A stretch of 64,000 nt of DNA from Akkermansia muciniphila (GTDB lineage Bacteria; Verrucomicrobiota; Verrucomicrobiia; Verrucomicrobiales; Akkermansiaceae). The notes beneath the pieces are model-generated. The model ran no database searches. It was given only the letters and a program-made list of their open reading frames with translations, and was not told where the DNA came from. Position numbers and translations under genes: made by a program. The stretch is from positions 2,232,001 to 2,296,000 of the forward strand of contig NZ_CP114598.1 in assembly GCF_030848305.1 (NCBI RefSeq). The letters run 5' to 3'. Shown here piece by piece: positions 42,650-51,962 of the stretch (its first letter is position 1; each line of letters starts with the position of its first letter).

Positions 42650-43606
42650 TCATTTTCCCCCGGTCATCAGGACGAGAGAGCGGGGAAAATATCGCTTGAG
42701 AAACACGTAAACGCTCCGCGCCATCATATAAACCGCAGGCACCAGGCACCACCACAACCAGGCAGGCCATGGGGAGGGAAAACAGTTCTCTACGCCTATC
42801 AGGACGATCAGCACGAAAATGTGGGAACAATACACGAAGAAGCTGCCGGACGCCCACAGGGACAGCCTTTCCGACCAGCCGGGGCTGACGGCTTTCACAA
42901 TAATCCCGAAGCTGAGAAAGGCCAGAACAAGCAATCCGGAATAAGAGCCGTCCGGAATCAGGAAAGAGTCTGCACAGCTTGCCCATACAAGGGCCGCAGA
43001 AGCTAAAAGAATGGAAGTGTGCACGGCAAGGGGCATGTTGCCCCAGCGGTTCAGACAGCCTGGGGCGGCGGACGCCAGCATAACGCCGAGCGTAAAATCC
43101 CCGAACATGTACGGGCTGGGCCACGCCAGAGAGTCATCCCACCGGTGCAGAAACAGGCAGAACAGGCCAAGGGCGTAAAGAGCTGGACGGAAACGGGAGA
43201 ACAAAAAAGCAGCCAGGGTAAAAATCATCAAGTCTCTCAGAAACCACATCGGGGTCAGCATGGGACATGCTCCCAGCCCAAACACGGAAATGAGCGCATT
43301 GGGGTCAAGAGGCATGCCGACCGCCAGCCAATAGGCCGCGCACCAGAAAAGATAGGGCCGCAGCAAAACCATCAGGCGGCGTGCCGTCCACGTTCCGGAG
43401 CCCTGATCCCCAAGGCCGGAGGCGGAAAAATAACCCGCCAGCAGGAAAAACGTCGCCAGCGCAGGACCAATCAGCCATTGGTTGGGAGGAAACGCCACGG
43501 AAGGAACGTGCTGCATGATGACCACAAGCGTCGCCAGCAACCGAGCAATCTCCACCCAGGGCAAACGGGGGTGAATTTCTTTACCGGACGTGGGGGAGAC
43601 GGTCAT
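42650..43606 (-). CDS. Acyltransferase family 3 membrane protein
   Basis: A 318-residue protein with about ten membrane helices. The start RLPWVEIARLLATLVVIMQHV matches the acyltransferase-3 family, with the His of QHV in place of the usual catalytic-site His, and FFLLAGYFSA, LRPYLFWC and PMWFLRDL follow in family order. Such enzymes O-acetylate sugars or other envelope parts. The acceptor is unknown. It is convergent with the GH20 gene. Confidence 0.8.
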   Translation of the reverse strand: MTVSPTSGKEIHPRLPWVEIARLLATLVVIMQHVPSVAFPPNQWLIGPALATFFLLAGYFSASGLGDQGSGTWTARRLMVLLRPYLFWCAAYWLAVGMPLDPNALISVFGLGACPMLTPMWFLRDLMIFTLAAFLFSRFRPALYALGLFCLFLHRWDDSLAWPSPYMFGDFTLGVMLASAAPGCLNRWGNMPLAVHTSILLASAALVWASCADSFLIPDGSYSGLLVLAFLSFGIIVKAVSPGWSERLSLWASGSFFVYCSHIFVLIVLIGVENCFPSPWPAWLWWCLVPAVYMMARSVYVFLKRYFPRSLVLMTGGK

Positions 43607-44075
43607 GACTGCCTCATTCTGGATGATTGTTCTGAAAAAGCACTATTTTTATTGGTTTTGTAGACGGAATATTTCCGAAAAACAGCTTATTAACCTTCGC
43701 AAGCCTCACTTAGAGAAAATACTTGAGAATGAATTAAATTAAGCATTTTTCCCATATTTGCATTTATTGCTTACAGGCCAAACAGCATTTCTTTCTGCAC
43801 ACATTCCGAGCGGAGAGGCTGTATCAAATACGCTCCTGCGTTGATAAATGGGGAAATACGTCCCGTCCTGTTGACCTTCTTCATACAATTTATCCCATAC
43901 ATTCATGGCTTTATCTTCCATTTATCCGAACGGATCGCATTTCTTAACTGCCGCCCGAATACCCGTCATTTCCGGGAAATATCATCTGCCGCATGTTTAC
44001 CGCCGTTCCCGTCAGCGTAAAAACCGTATTTTTTCCCATGTCTATCTATGGGAAGCCTCTTTCAGAAATAGCGAA
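43607..44075. other. AT-rich stretch with one small uncertain reading frame
   Basis: This region is markedly richer in A/T than its neighbours. It holds the 55-codon frame at 43739-43906 and otherwise nothing I can identify; the 62-codon plus-strand frame at 43905-44093 has no supporting feature. Confidence 0.4.
43739..43906 (-). CDS. Small hypothetical protein or gene remnant
   Basis: A 55-residue frame starting MNVWDKLYEEGQQDG. GGAAG lies eight bases before the ATG. The segment ASPLGMCAERNAVWP recalls the cytidine-deaminase motif (ASxGxTxCAERxA), but the preceding strand does not match and the downstream PCGxC motif is absent. It may be a remnant, a true small protein, or a chance frame. 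Confidence 0.3.
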   Translation of the reverse strand: MNVWDKLYEEGQQDGTYFPIYQRRSVFDTASPLGMCAERNAVWPVSNKCKYGKNA

Positions 44076-44107
44076 AAAGGCTGGATTCCATAGAGAATCC
44101 AGCCTTT
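44076..44107 (-). terminator. Terminator of the 44130-44561 gene
   Basis: A perfect 12-bp stem (44076-44087 with 44096-44107) with T's following on the minus strand, 23 bases past the stop codon. Confidence 0.88.
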
Positions 44108-44129
44108 CGGAAAGGAAAGGATACACGGT

Positions 44130-44561
44130 TCAGGAATAAAAACCGATATCCGGTTCCCGGTCCCGCCGCCTGCGTTTCAAATACGGATTGCGGTATCGGT
44201 GAATGCATTTGCCGGAACTCCCGGGGGTATAATGAAGAGGATCCGCCTCCTTGGCGGCTTCACGGCTCAATATCTCCACAAAATCTTTCAAGGACATTTC
44301 CATATCCGCATCGTGGCATGCCAGCGCGGCGGACAGACGCACCTTACCGTTGCCATAGTCCACATACATGGCGAACAGCGTGGTCTGGTACAGATGCCAT
44401 GATTCCCCGCCCATTTTTCCGGACCGGTGTTGGCTGATGGCCTCCAATAGCCACGTCAGCGCATGTTCCAGTTCCAGATTGTCCAGAACATCCCGTATGA
44501 GAGATGTTTCACGACCGAAAACGGCCACGCTTTCCTGTTGTTTTACCCTGTTGATTTTCAT
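44130..44561 (-). CDS. Hypothetical soluble protein
   Basis: A 143-residue protein with no recognised family. The first 60 residues are helical (MKINRVKQQESVAVFG..., then LEHALTWLLEAISQH). The middle has beta-type segments, and the C terminus is strongly basic (YLKRRRRDREP). AAAGGAGA nine bases before ATG 44561 is a clear ribosome site and excludes the upstream in-frame start. It follows hpt on the same strand after 93 bases and has its own terminator. Confidence 0.65.
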   Translation of the reverse strand: MKINRVKQQESVAVFGRETSLIRDVLDNLELEHALTWLLEAISQHRSGKMGGESWHLYQTTLFAMYVDYGNGKVRLSAALACHDADMEMSLKDFVEILSREAAKEADPLHYTPGSSGKCIHRYRNPYLKRRRRDREPDIGFYS

Positions 44562-44654
44562 GTCCTGGTTCTCCTTTCCGGTTTCCCTTGTTAAGCAGGG
44601 CGGCGGATAATTATGCGGCCCCAATTACTTTGGACACTTTTTCCAACAGGTTGT

Positions 44655-45197
44655 TCAACCTGAATTCTCAACTGTGTCAGCCATGACCACTTTCCCAATG
44701 TACGGGAGTTCCCGATGATGCCCGTCCAGATCCATTCCAAAACCCACCAGGAAGTCGTTTCCCTGCGTAAAGGCCACGTAATCAGCCTCAAAAGGTACTT
44801 TCCGACAACAACGCTTGTCCACAGCCACGGCGGTGCGGACTTCCTTCACCCCTCTTCTTTTTAATTCCCTGCAAACTTCATCCAGCGTGGCGCCCGTATC
44901 CAGAACGTCATCTACCACCAGAACGGGCACATCGGGCTGGAAATCACCGCAATCTCCCTCCCACGCCACGGAGCCGGAATTTTTCATCCCGGCATAACTG
45001 GAAATTTTGACGGCTTTCACCACGGGCCGGGATTTCAAATGCTTCTCCAACATCGCAGCGAAAGGAAGAGCTCCGTTCAGCAGCAGCAATAAAATATAGG
45101 GTTTCCCTGCCATGGCCCTGTCAATGGATGCGGCCAGTTCCCTGACGCGCGCGCAGATGGCATCCTCTGCAATCAAAGGGGTGATGGTGTAAGTCAT
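44655..45197 (-). CDS. hpt: Hypoxanthine phosphoribosyltransferase
   Basis: Salvages hypoxanthine and guanine to IMP and GMP using PRPP. The 180-residue protein has the PRPP loop VLVVDDVLDTGATLDE near residue 92 and the active-site KISSYAGM segment. FGMDLDGHHRELPYIG near the C terminus is the purine-binding DLDG...R motif region. A good promoter lies immediately upstream. Confidence 0.9.
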   Translation of the reverse strand: MTYTITPLIAEDAICARVRELAASIDRAMAGKPYILLLLLNGALPFAAMLEKHLKSRPVVKAVKISSYAGMKNSGSVAWEGDCGDFQPDVPVLVVDDVLDTGATLDEVCRELKRRGVKEVRTAVAVDKRCCRKVPFEADYVAFTQGNDFLVGFGMDLDGHHRELPYIGKVVMADTVENSG

Positions 45198-45208
45198 GGA
45201 AATGAGGT

Positions 45209-45237
45209 ATGATAATGTTTCCTGTAAGGAAAATCAA
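45209..45237 (-). promoter_or_regulatory. hpt promoter
   Basis: On the minus strand TTGATT (45237-45232), 17 bases, TATCAT (45214-45209). The predicted start leaves a leader of about five bases before ATG 45197. Confidence 0.6.
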
Positions 45238-45436
45238 TCCTTGAAGAAGAACGAACGGAAATGGAAAATTTCCGGCCCGGATTCAGTGATTTTTTCAAAA
45301 ACAGAATAAATCTCCACAGGCAGGAGGCATCAACAAGCGCTCTCAAGAGATGTTTTCCTTGCCCCGGCCGGCAGAGAATGCGGAGGCGCATTTAACGGTG
45401 GCTTCCCGCCGGACCGCATGGTAAAGTAAGGCAGAG

Positions 45437-48274
45437 ATGACTGATTCCCCTTCCAAGCGCCTTTTTATTCTGGATGGAATGGCCCTGGCTTACAGAGCCC
45501 ACTTCGCCTTTTTCTCCAATCCCATCCGCAATTCCAAGGGAGTCAATACTTCCGCCGTGTACGGCTTCGCCAATACGCTGCTGGGCATTCTGGAACATGA
45601 ACTCCCCACGCATATCGCGGCCTGTTTCGACACTTCCGTTCCTACGGCGCGCCATAAGCTTTACCCTGCCTATAAAGCCAACCGGGAATCCATGCCGGAA
45701 GAGTTGAGCTTTCAAATGCCCCTGATTTTCAGATTGCTGGAGGCCATGAATATTCCCATTCTGCGTTATGAGGGTTATGAGGCGGACGATACGATAGGCA
45801 CGCTGGCGCGCATTGCGGACGGTACGGAGGGGTTCCAGACCTACATGGTTTCCCAGGACAAGGATCTGGGCCAGCTTATTTCCTCCACCTGCTTTCTGTG
45901 GAAACCCGGCAAAAGGGGCAATGACCACGAAGTGATTGACCTGGAAAAACTCAAGGAGCAATGGGGCATTGAACGTGCGGACCAGGTAGTTGATATTCTG
46001 GCCCTGATGGGGGACAGCTCCGACAATATTCCGGGTCTTCCCGGCGTGGGGGAAAAGACGGCCAAACTGTTGATCGGAGAGTTCGGCTCCGTGGAAAACC
46101 TGCTGTCTAATACGGATAAGCTGAAAGGGAAGCGCAGGCAGATTGTGGAGGAAAACGGAGCCATGGCAACTCTTTCCAAACAACTGGCCACCATTGACCG
46201 GAACGTTCCCCTGACGGTGACCCTGCCTGGCCTGGTTAAAAAAGAGCCCAGCCCGGAGGAACTGCTGTCCCTTCTCCAGGAATTGGAGTTTCGCTCCATG
46301 CAGGCCAAGCTGTTCGGGAAAAAAGCGCCGGAGGCCAGAAAATCCCCCCTCCCTGCGGACGATTTGTTTGCTCCCGCCCCGCAGACGGAACAGCCTCCGT
46401 TGGAGGCGCTCTCCGCCCCCGTTTCGGGAGCACGGCAGAGCAGTTCCGGCCAAATGGACTTGTTTGAGGAACGCCATTTGAAAACAGTAGATGATTTCAG
46501 GCACGAGTATATTATTGCGGACACGGCGGAAGCCCGTTCCGCCATGGTTGCCGAGCTGGAAAAGCATGATTCCTGGTGCTTCGACACGGAAACGACGGGC
46601 CTGAATCCCCTTACGGACAATCTGCTGGGCGTCGCCTTCTGTGCGGAACCGCACAAGGCATGGTACATGCCTGTCTCCGGCCCGGAGGATCTGGAAGCGG
46701 TTAAACCGCTTCTGGAAGGCCCCGCAGAGAAGATAGGGCATCACCTGAAATTTGACCTGGAGGTTTTGAGAGCCAACGGCATTCACGTCAAAGGCCCCTT
46801 TTTCGACACGTTGCTGGCTCATGCCCTGATCGCTCCGGGCATGAAGCACGGAATGGACATTCTGGCGGAAAATCTGCTGCAATATTCCACGATTAAACTG
46901 AAGGACATTGCCGCGCCGGGAGCCAGGAAGCGCGAACTGGACACCAGCGGCATTCCCGTGGAGGTCATGGGCAAATATTCGGCGGAGGATGCGGATATCA
47001 CCCTCCAGCTTTCCTCCATCCTGAAAAGACAGGTCAAGGAAAGCGGCATGGAGAAACTGTTCCGCACTGTGGAACTGCCCTTGCTTCCCGTGCTGGCGGA
47101 CATGGAGTTCACCGGCATCCGCGTGCTTCCGGAATCCCTGGAAAAGGCTTCCGTCAAGGTAGGAGCCATCATTGACGGCCTGCGGGAAAGAATTGAAGAA
47201 GCCGCAGGCCATCCCCTGAACCTGAATTCCCCCAAGCAGCTCGGAGATTTCCTGTTCGGAGAACTGGAGCTGGTGAAGAAGCCCAAGAAGACGAAGACGG
47301 GCCAGTTCGTGACGGATGAAGACACCCTTTCCGCTCTGGCTCCCCAGCATCCCATTGTAGCGGATATCCTGGCCTACCGGGAGAATATGAAGCTGAAGAG
47401 CACGTATCTGGATGCGCTGCCCAAATATATCTGCCCGCGTGACGGACGCATCCATACCCAATTCCACCAGATGCTGACCGCTACCGGGAGGCTCGCCTCC
47501 CAGGATCCCAATCTTCAGAATATTCCGGTAAGGACGGAACAGGGGCGCCTGATCCGCACCGCTTTTGTCCCCGCCTCAGAGGAATACACCATGCTGTCCG
47601 CAGATTATTCCCAGATTGAACTGCGCATCATGGCGGCGCTTTCCGGAGACCCCGCCATGTGCGGAGCATTCAAGGAAGGGCGGGACATCCATACGGAAAC
47701 GGCCGCCCGTGTGTACGGCATTCCCCGCGACCAGGTGGACGCCGTTATGCGCCGCGCGGCCAAAACGGTGAACTTCGGCATTATTTACGGCATTTCCGCC
47801 TTCGGTCTTTCCCAGAGGCTGGGCTGCCCCCGCGGAGAAGCCGCCACTCTGATTGAAAACTATTTCACCCAGTTCCCCGTAGTTAAATCCTTCATGGAAG
47901 ACCTGGTTCACAAAGCGGAACAAGCCGGTTACGCGGAAACGCTGCTGGGGCGCCGGAGAATGATTCCGGAAATCAACTCCGCCAACAAGACCATTAAGTC
48001 CGCCGCGGAACGCACTGCCATCAACACCCCCATCCAGGGCACGGCGGCGGATATGATTAAAATAGCCATGATCCATGTGGACAAATTGCTGAAAGGCACC
48101 AGATCCCGGCTTATCCTCCAAATTCATGATGAATTGCTGGTGGACCTGCACAGGGATGAATTGGATCTTATTCCCAAGATAGAGGAAGCCATGATCAGCG
48201 CGCTGCCCCTGCCCAACGGCGTTCCCATTCTGGTGGAAGCCAGGACGGGCGGCAACTGGCTGGAAGCTCATTAA
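45437..48274 (+). CDS. polA: DNA polymerase I
   Basis: A 945-residue polymerase for repair and primer removal. Domains run in order: 5'-3' exonuclease (residues 1-290, with FDxxxPTxRH, EADDTIG and LMGDSSDNIPG-type motifs), a linker, the 3'-5' exonuclease with D383-T-E385 in WCFDTETTG, and the polymerase. Motif A is SADYSQIELRIMA, motif B RRAAKTVNFGIIYG and motif C QIHDELLVD (HDE 897-899). The proofreading residues are intact, unlike in some PolA lineages. Confidence 0.96.
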   Translation: MTDSPSKRLFILDGMALAYRAHFAFFSNPIRNSKGVNTSAVYGFANTLLGILEHELPTHIAACFDTSVPTARHKLYPAYKANRESMPEELSFQMPLIFRLLEAMNIPILRYEGYEADDTIGTLARIADGTEGFQTYMVSQDKDLGQLISSTCFLWKPGKRGNDHEVIDLEKLKEQWGIERADQVVDILALMGDSSDNIPGLPGVGEKTAKLLIGEFGSVENLLSNTDKLKGKRRQIVEENGAMATLSKQLATIDRNVPLTVTLPGLVKKEPSPEELLSLLQELEFRSMQAKLFGKKAPEARKSPLPADDLFAPAPQTEQPPLEALSAPVSGARQSSSGQMDLFEERHLKTVDDFRHEYIIADTAEARSAMVAELEKHDSWCFDTETTGLNPLTDNLLGVAFCAEPHKAWYMPVSGPEDLEAVKPLLEGPAEKIGHHLKFDLEVLRANGIHVKGPFFDTLLAHALIAPGMKHGMDILAENLLQYSTIKLKDIAAPGARKRELDTSGIPVEVMGKYSAEDADITLQLSSILKRQVKESGMEKLFRTVELPLLPVLADMEFTGIRVLPESLEKASVKVGAIIDGLRERIEEAAGHPLNLNSPKQLGDFLFGELELVKKPKKTKTGQFVTDEDTLSALAPQHPIVADILAYRENMKLKSTYLDALPKYICPRDGRIHTQFHQMLTATGRLASQDPNLQNIPVRTEQGRLIRTAFVPASEEYTMLSADYSQIELRIMAALSGDPAMCGAFKEGRDIHTETAARVYGIPRDQVDAVMRRAAKTVNFGIIYGISAFGLSQRLGCPRGEAATLIENYFTQFPVVKSFMEDLVHKAEQAGYAETLLGRRRMIPEINSANKTIKSAAERTAINTPIQGTAADMIKIAMIHVDKLLKGTRSRLILQIHDELLVDLHRDELDLIPKIEEAMISALPLPNGVPILVEARTGGNWLEAH

Positions 48275-48468
48275 AAACATTCTTTCAGCAAGCTCCCATG
48301 CTCCCGCATACCGGGATTCCCGAGCTTTCCCGATGCCTTACTTTTTCTTCCAGCAGCACCGGTTCCCAGTCTGTGGACGTGCTGTCCCGCCAACGGAAAG
48401 TTTTTGAAAAAAGATTCCCCAGCGGCAGGAAAAATGAGTAGGAAAGGATATCCCTTTGAAAAAATGAG

Positions 48469-49581
48469 TTAAAGAATCAGAGCGTCCCCAGCCTGGAATT
48501 CCGGCACAGTCACCAGAGCGCTGCCGTCTTTCAACGTCACTACATGCACCTTGCGCTCCTGCATTCCTGACGGCGTTTTTACCTGGATGGAGCTGCCGTC
48601 CCTGACGGCGGAAGCGGGAATCCACGCGGAAACGGGAACCTGCACGTTGATGGCCACTTGAAGGGCCATGTTGACGGGAGCCACCTGCCACTCGGAGACA
48701 TGGGAGGCATTCGGCTCCAGAGAGGCAATCAGCACGGCGGAATTGCTTTCGGAATCCAGCGCCGCATCCACCGCCGTAACGCGGCCCAGCCATTGCAGCC
48801 GTTTTCCATTATTCAGCACGCAGGAGGCGGTCAGAGCCGTATTCACTTTGCCCTGCTCATCCCTGGGCAACGCGGAAAATTCTTCCAGAGGAACGGGAAT
48901 CCGTATCATCCGTTCCTGAAGAGGAATTACTTTCCCCACCGGCTGCCCGGCGACTACGCGGGCACCGGCGCCCACAGAGCATTCCACCACCTGGCAGGTA
49001 TAGGGAGCTTCCAGCACCGTATCCCGGAGGGCCTGTTCCGCTTCCGCCACATACGCCTCCGCGGCGTTCAGCCTCGCGTTTACGGCTCTTCTCTGCGGCA
49101 CCCGGAGCACCAGTTCGGATTCCTCACCGCTTTTGGAGACGGAGCTGTATGTCTTTTTGATGGCTTTCAGGGCTTCCGCCTGCTCCGTAGAAACATCCAG
49201 ACGGGCCTGTTCCAGTTCCGCCTGGGCATTTGCAAGACGGGCGCGGTATTCAAATTTTTCCAATTCCATCAGGGGGGTTCCCTTCAGGACAATTTCCCCC
49301 ACGTTAAACAGGGGATGCACTTTGTCCACCTTTCCGGAAACGCTGGGAGAAAGCATCGTCAGGTAGGAGGCCCTTACAATGCCGGGCGCGGAAATGGAAA
49401 GGGTGTTCGTCTGCAGCCGGAGGGGTTTCTCCGTTCCTGCGGACGCGCACCCCCTGTTCCCGGAAGAGGAAAATGAGACGGAAGGATCCGTTACAATAGC
49501 CGTGCCTGTCAAAAGCGCCACAATCCCCAGGCCGATGCCTATGGACCAGAATGTTCCCTTTTTTTGAGGGGCCTCGCTCAT
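48469..49581 (-). CDS. HlyD/RND-type periplasmic adaptor
   Basis: A 370-residue membrane-fusion protein. An N-terminal membrane anchor (residues 11-31) is followed by a lipoyl half (VSGKVDKVHPLFNVGEIVLKG in short), a coiled-coil hairpin (about 110-175), the second lipoyl half (LEAPYTCQVVECSVGAGARVVAGQPVG) and a beta-barrel domain. No RND pump, ABC transporter or outer-membrane channel lies beside it. The YbjN-like gene is 27 bases upstream on the same strand, so they may share a transcript. Confidence 0.8.
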   Translation of the reverse strand: MSEAPQKKGTFWSIGIGLGIVALLTGTAIVTDPSVSFSSSGNRGCASAGTEKPLRLQTNTLSISAPGIVRASYLTMLSPSVSGKVDKVHPLFNVGEIVLKGTPLMELEKFEYRARLANAQAELEQARLDVSTEQAEALKAIKKTYSSVSKSGEESELVLRVPQRRAVNARLNAAEAYVAEAEQALRDTVLEAPYTCQVVECSVGAGARVVAGQPVGKVIPLQERMIRIPVPLEEFSALPRDEQGKVNTALTASCVLNNGKRLQWLGRVTAVDAALDSESNSAVLIASLEPNASHVSEWQVAPVNMALQVAINVQVPVSAWIPASAVRDGSSIQVKTPSGMQERKVHVVTLKDGSALVTVPEFQAGDALIL

Positions 49582-49608
49582 CGACAGTTCCGGGGGAAAC
49601 GCGTCCCG

Positions 49609-50064
49609 TTATTTGGGATATTCCGTCTCCATGATGTGGGAATAGGCCTCCGCCGTTTCCACAGCCACGGTTTCAATATTCTTCATCAACTGGGCAAACT
49701 GGGCTTCCGAGAGGTCCATGCCTTCCAGAACGAAGGACTGGCGGTAATAAACGTACCCGCTGTTGGGGTCCAGCTGAAAGGCGCCGGCAGTCTGGTCCGC
49801 ATTCAGTTCGCTGAGGATAATGCTGACTTCCACACGGCGGGCTTCAGGGACCTTGGCGGCAAAAAGCACGTCAATGACCAGCGTCTCCGGACGTTCAATC
49901 ATGGTGTACAGGAGGCTCACCGGGGTGAACGTATCACAGGGAACGAATGCGATGCCCGTCTTAATGTTGTGGTCATCAGCAGAAGTGATCCATTCCGTTT
50001 CTTCCCCTCTCTTTCTGAGAACGGTGTACACACGGTCCAAAAGGCTGAGATGCTGGTTTTCCAT
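49609..50064 (-). CDS. YbjN-domain protein
   Basis: A 151-residue soluble protein with the YbjN-type alpha/beta fold: helix (LLDRVYTVLRKRG), a five-strand region, then QSFVLEGMDLSEAQFAQLMKNIETVA. YbjN proteins have been linked to stress and envelope processes and resemble secretion chaperones in fold; their activity is unsettled. It sits upstream of the adaptor gene. Confidence 0.65.
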   Translation of the reverse strand: MENQHLSLLDRVYTVLRKRGEETEWITSADDHNIKTGIAFVPCDTFTPVSLLYTMIERPETLVIDVLFAAKVPEARRVEVSIILSELNADQTAGAFQLDPNSGYVYYRQSFVLEGMDLSEAQFAQLMKNIETVAVETAEAYSHIMETEYPK

Positions 50065-50210
50065 ATTGAAAATTGTTTAACAGGGGGTTGCTTGCAAAGG
50101 CGCATGCAACGTACGCGCCCGTTTACTGAATCCAAGCTTACTGGCATCCTTCTGATTCGTCAAGCTCTCCTGACGTAAAGAAATTGAAAAAACATGTATG
50201 CAGCCGGCAT

Positions 50211-50245
50211 AAAAAATACAGACGCCGTCCGAAGGGGCGGCGTCT
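50211..50245 (-). terminator. purB terminator
   Basis: An 11-bp stem with a GAAG loop (50220-50230 with 50235-50245, one G-U) followed on the minus strand by TATTTTTT. Confidence 0.9.
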
Positions 50246-50293
50246 GGAAAAAACGCGTGCGCCGGAAGTTCCGGCTTCTTTCCGAGGTTCTTT

Positions 50294-51718
50294 TTACAGG
50301 ATATCCCCGGGCTGATAACCCGCTCCGTCCGGGAATCTGTCCGTCACTTCCTTCACCATGGAGCGGAATGCTTCCACCTGGGCGTCAGCCATGCCCGTAG
50401 CGGAGGAATTGGAATCAAAGATGCGCTGAAGATCCGCCCGGTCTATTCCCAGGCGCCCGTCTTCCGCCAGACGGTCCAGCAAATTGTTTTCCGTGATTTT
50501 TCCGGCCCGCAGGTCATTGGAGACGGCCACGGCATGTTCCTTGATCACCTCATGGGCGGTTTCCCGGCCAATGCCGCGCTTGACGGCCTCCATCAGGATG
50601 GTGGTTGTCATCAGGAAAGGAAGATAGCGGCGCAATTCCGCAGCCACCACGGCTTCATACACGCCCATCTGGTTCAGAACGGTCAGGAAGGTTTCAAATA
50701 GGCCATCCGCAGCGTAAAAGGAATCAGGCATGACTACGCGGCGCACCACGGAGCAGGAAACGTCCCCCTCATTCCACTGATCCCCGGCCAGCCCGGAAAT
50801 CATCATCAGGAAACCCTTCAAGATGACATGGAAGCCGTTGACGCGCTCGCAGGAGCGGGCGTTCATCTTGTGCGGCATGGCGCTGGAGCCAGTCTGTCCC
50901 TTGGCGAACCCCTCCGTGGCCAGTTCATGGCCGGCCATCAGGCGCAGGGTCTTGGCAAAGGAGGAGCAGCCGGAGGTGAGTTCCACCAGTCCGGAAACTA
51001 CGGAAAAGTCCAGAGAACGCGGATATACCTGCCCCACATTCATCCACTTGGCGGGAATGCCCAGGTGGGCGCACACGCGGTTTTCCAATTCCAGCACGCG
51101 GCCGGCATCCTGTCCGAAGAGGGAAAGCTGGTCAAGCTGGGTTCCAACGGCGCCCTTCAGCCCGCGTACGCTGTAACGATCCATGAGGGAAATCCATGTC
51201 CCCAGGCCGTGCACGATGTCTTCCCCGAACATGGCGACGCGCTTGCCCATGGTCGTGGTCTGTGCGGCTACATTGTGCGTGCGTCCGGCAATGGTCACGT
51301 GCTTCCATTGTTCGGCCAGGGCGCTCATGCGGTTCAACACGGCCACGGCCTTGTCCCGGATGATCTGCATGGATTTCCAGATCTGGAGCTGTTCCACATT
51401 TTCCGTCAGGTCCCGGGAGGTCATGCCCTTGTGGATATGCTCGCATCCGGCCAGTTCGCAGAATTCTTCTATGCGCGCCTTCACATCGTGGCGCGTCACG
51501 CGTTCACGCGCGTCAATGGAAGGAAGGTTTACCTGGTCTTTCACCCGTTCATAGGCCTCAATGACTCCGTCCGGAATATCCAGCCCCAGATCCTTCTGGG
51601 CTTTCATCACGGCAATCCAGAATTCGCGTTCCAGAATGATGCGGCCCTCTGCGGACCAGATGGATTTCATGGCGGCGGAGGCGTACCTTTCAGCCAGGAC
51701 ATTGGGAATCACGCTCAT
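50294..51718 (-). CDS. purB: Adenylosuccinate lyase
   Basis: Acts twice in purine synthesis, releasing fumarate from SAICAR and from adenylosuccinate. The 474-residue protein has the fumarase/lyase signature SSAMPHKMNARSCERV with the catalytic serine loop. Also present are HIHKGMTSRDLTENV and AGRTHNVAAQTTTMG. The strong terminator follows 49 bases past the stop. The 244 bases upstream, to pepT, hold no gene that I can support. Confidence 0.95.
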   Translation of the reverse strand: MSVIPNVLAERYASAAMKSIWSAEGRIILEREFWIAVMKAQKDLGLDIPDGVIEAYERVKDQVNLPSIDARERVTRHDVKARIEEFCELAGCEHIHKGMTSRDLTENVEQLQIWKSMQIIRDKAVAVLNRMSALAEQWKHVTIAGRTHNVAAQTTTMGKRVAMFGEDIVHGLGTWISLMDRYSVRGLKGAVGTQLDQLSLFGQDAGRVLELENRVCAHLGIPAKWMNVGQVYPRSLDFSVVSGLVELTSGCSSFAKTLRLMAGHELATEGFAKGQTGSSAMPHKMNARSCERVNGFHVILKGFLMMISGLAGDQWNEGDVSCSVVRRVVMPDSFYAADGLFETFLTVLNQMGVYEAVVAAELRRYLPFLMTTTILMEAVKRGIGRETAHEVIKEHAVAVSNDLRAGKITENNLLDRLAEDGRLGIDRADLQRIFDSNSSATGMADAQVEAFRSMVKEVTDRFPDGAGYQPGDIL

Positions 51719-51962
51719 ATCAAAATATGTCTATGCGGGGGGTTATCAACAACGGTAAGCCGCCATGATCATGACGGAAGGAAAAAAAGCAAGCACTTTC
51801 CCACAGCTTCACGGATTAGGGGCGCCGGGGAATTCAAAGCCATTCCTTTTATGAACTTGATTCAGTATTGCGCCTCCCTCCCAATAAAAGTTTCAGGAAC
51901 AGGCAAAGATTTTTATTGCCGAATGCCGGAATCGCAACATTTCCGCTTATCGCCATGTTCCC

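Noticed and set aside
45392-47467. 691-codon open frame on the minus strand
   Set aside because: It is antisense to polA, where every domain is intact; the frame results from GC-rich codon use.
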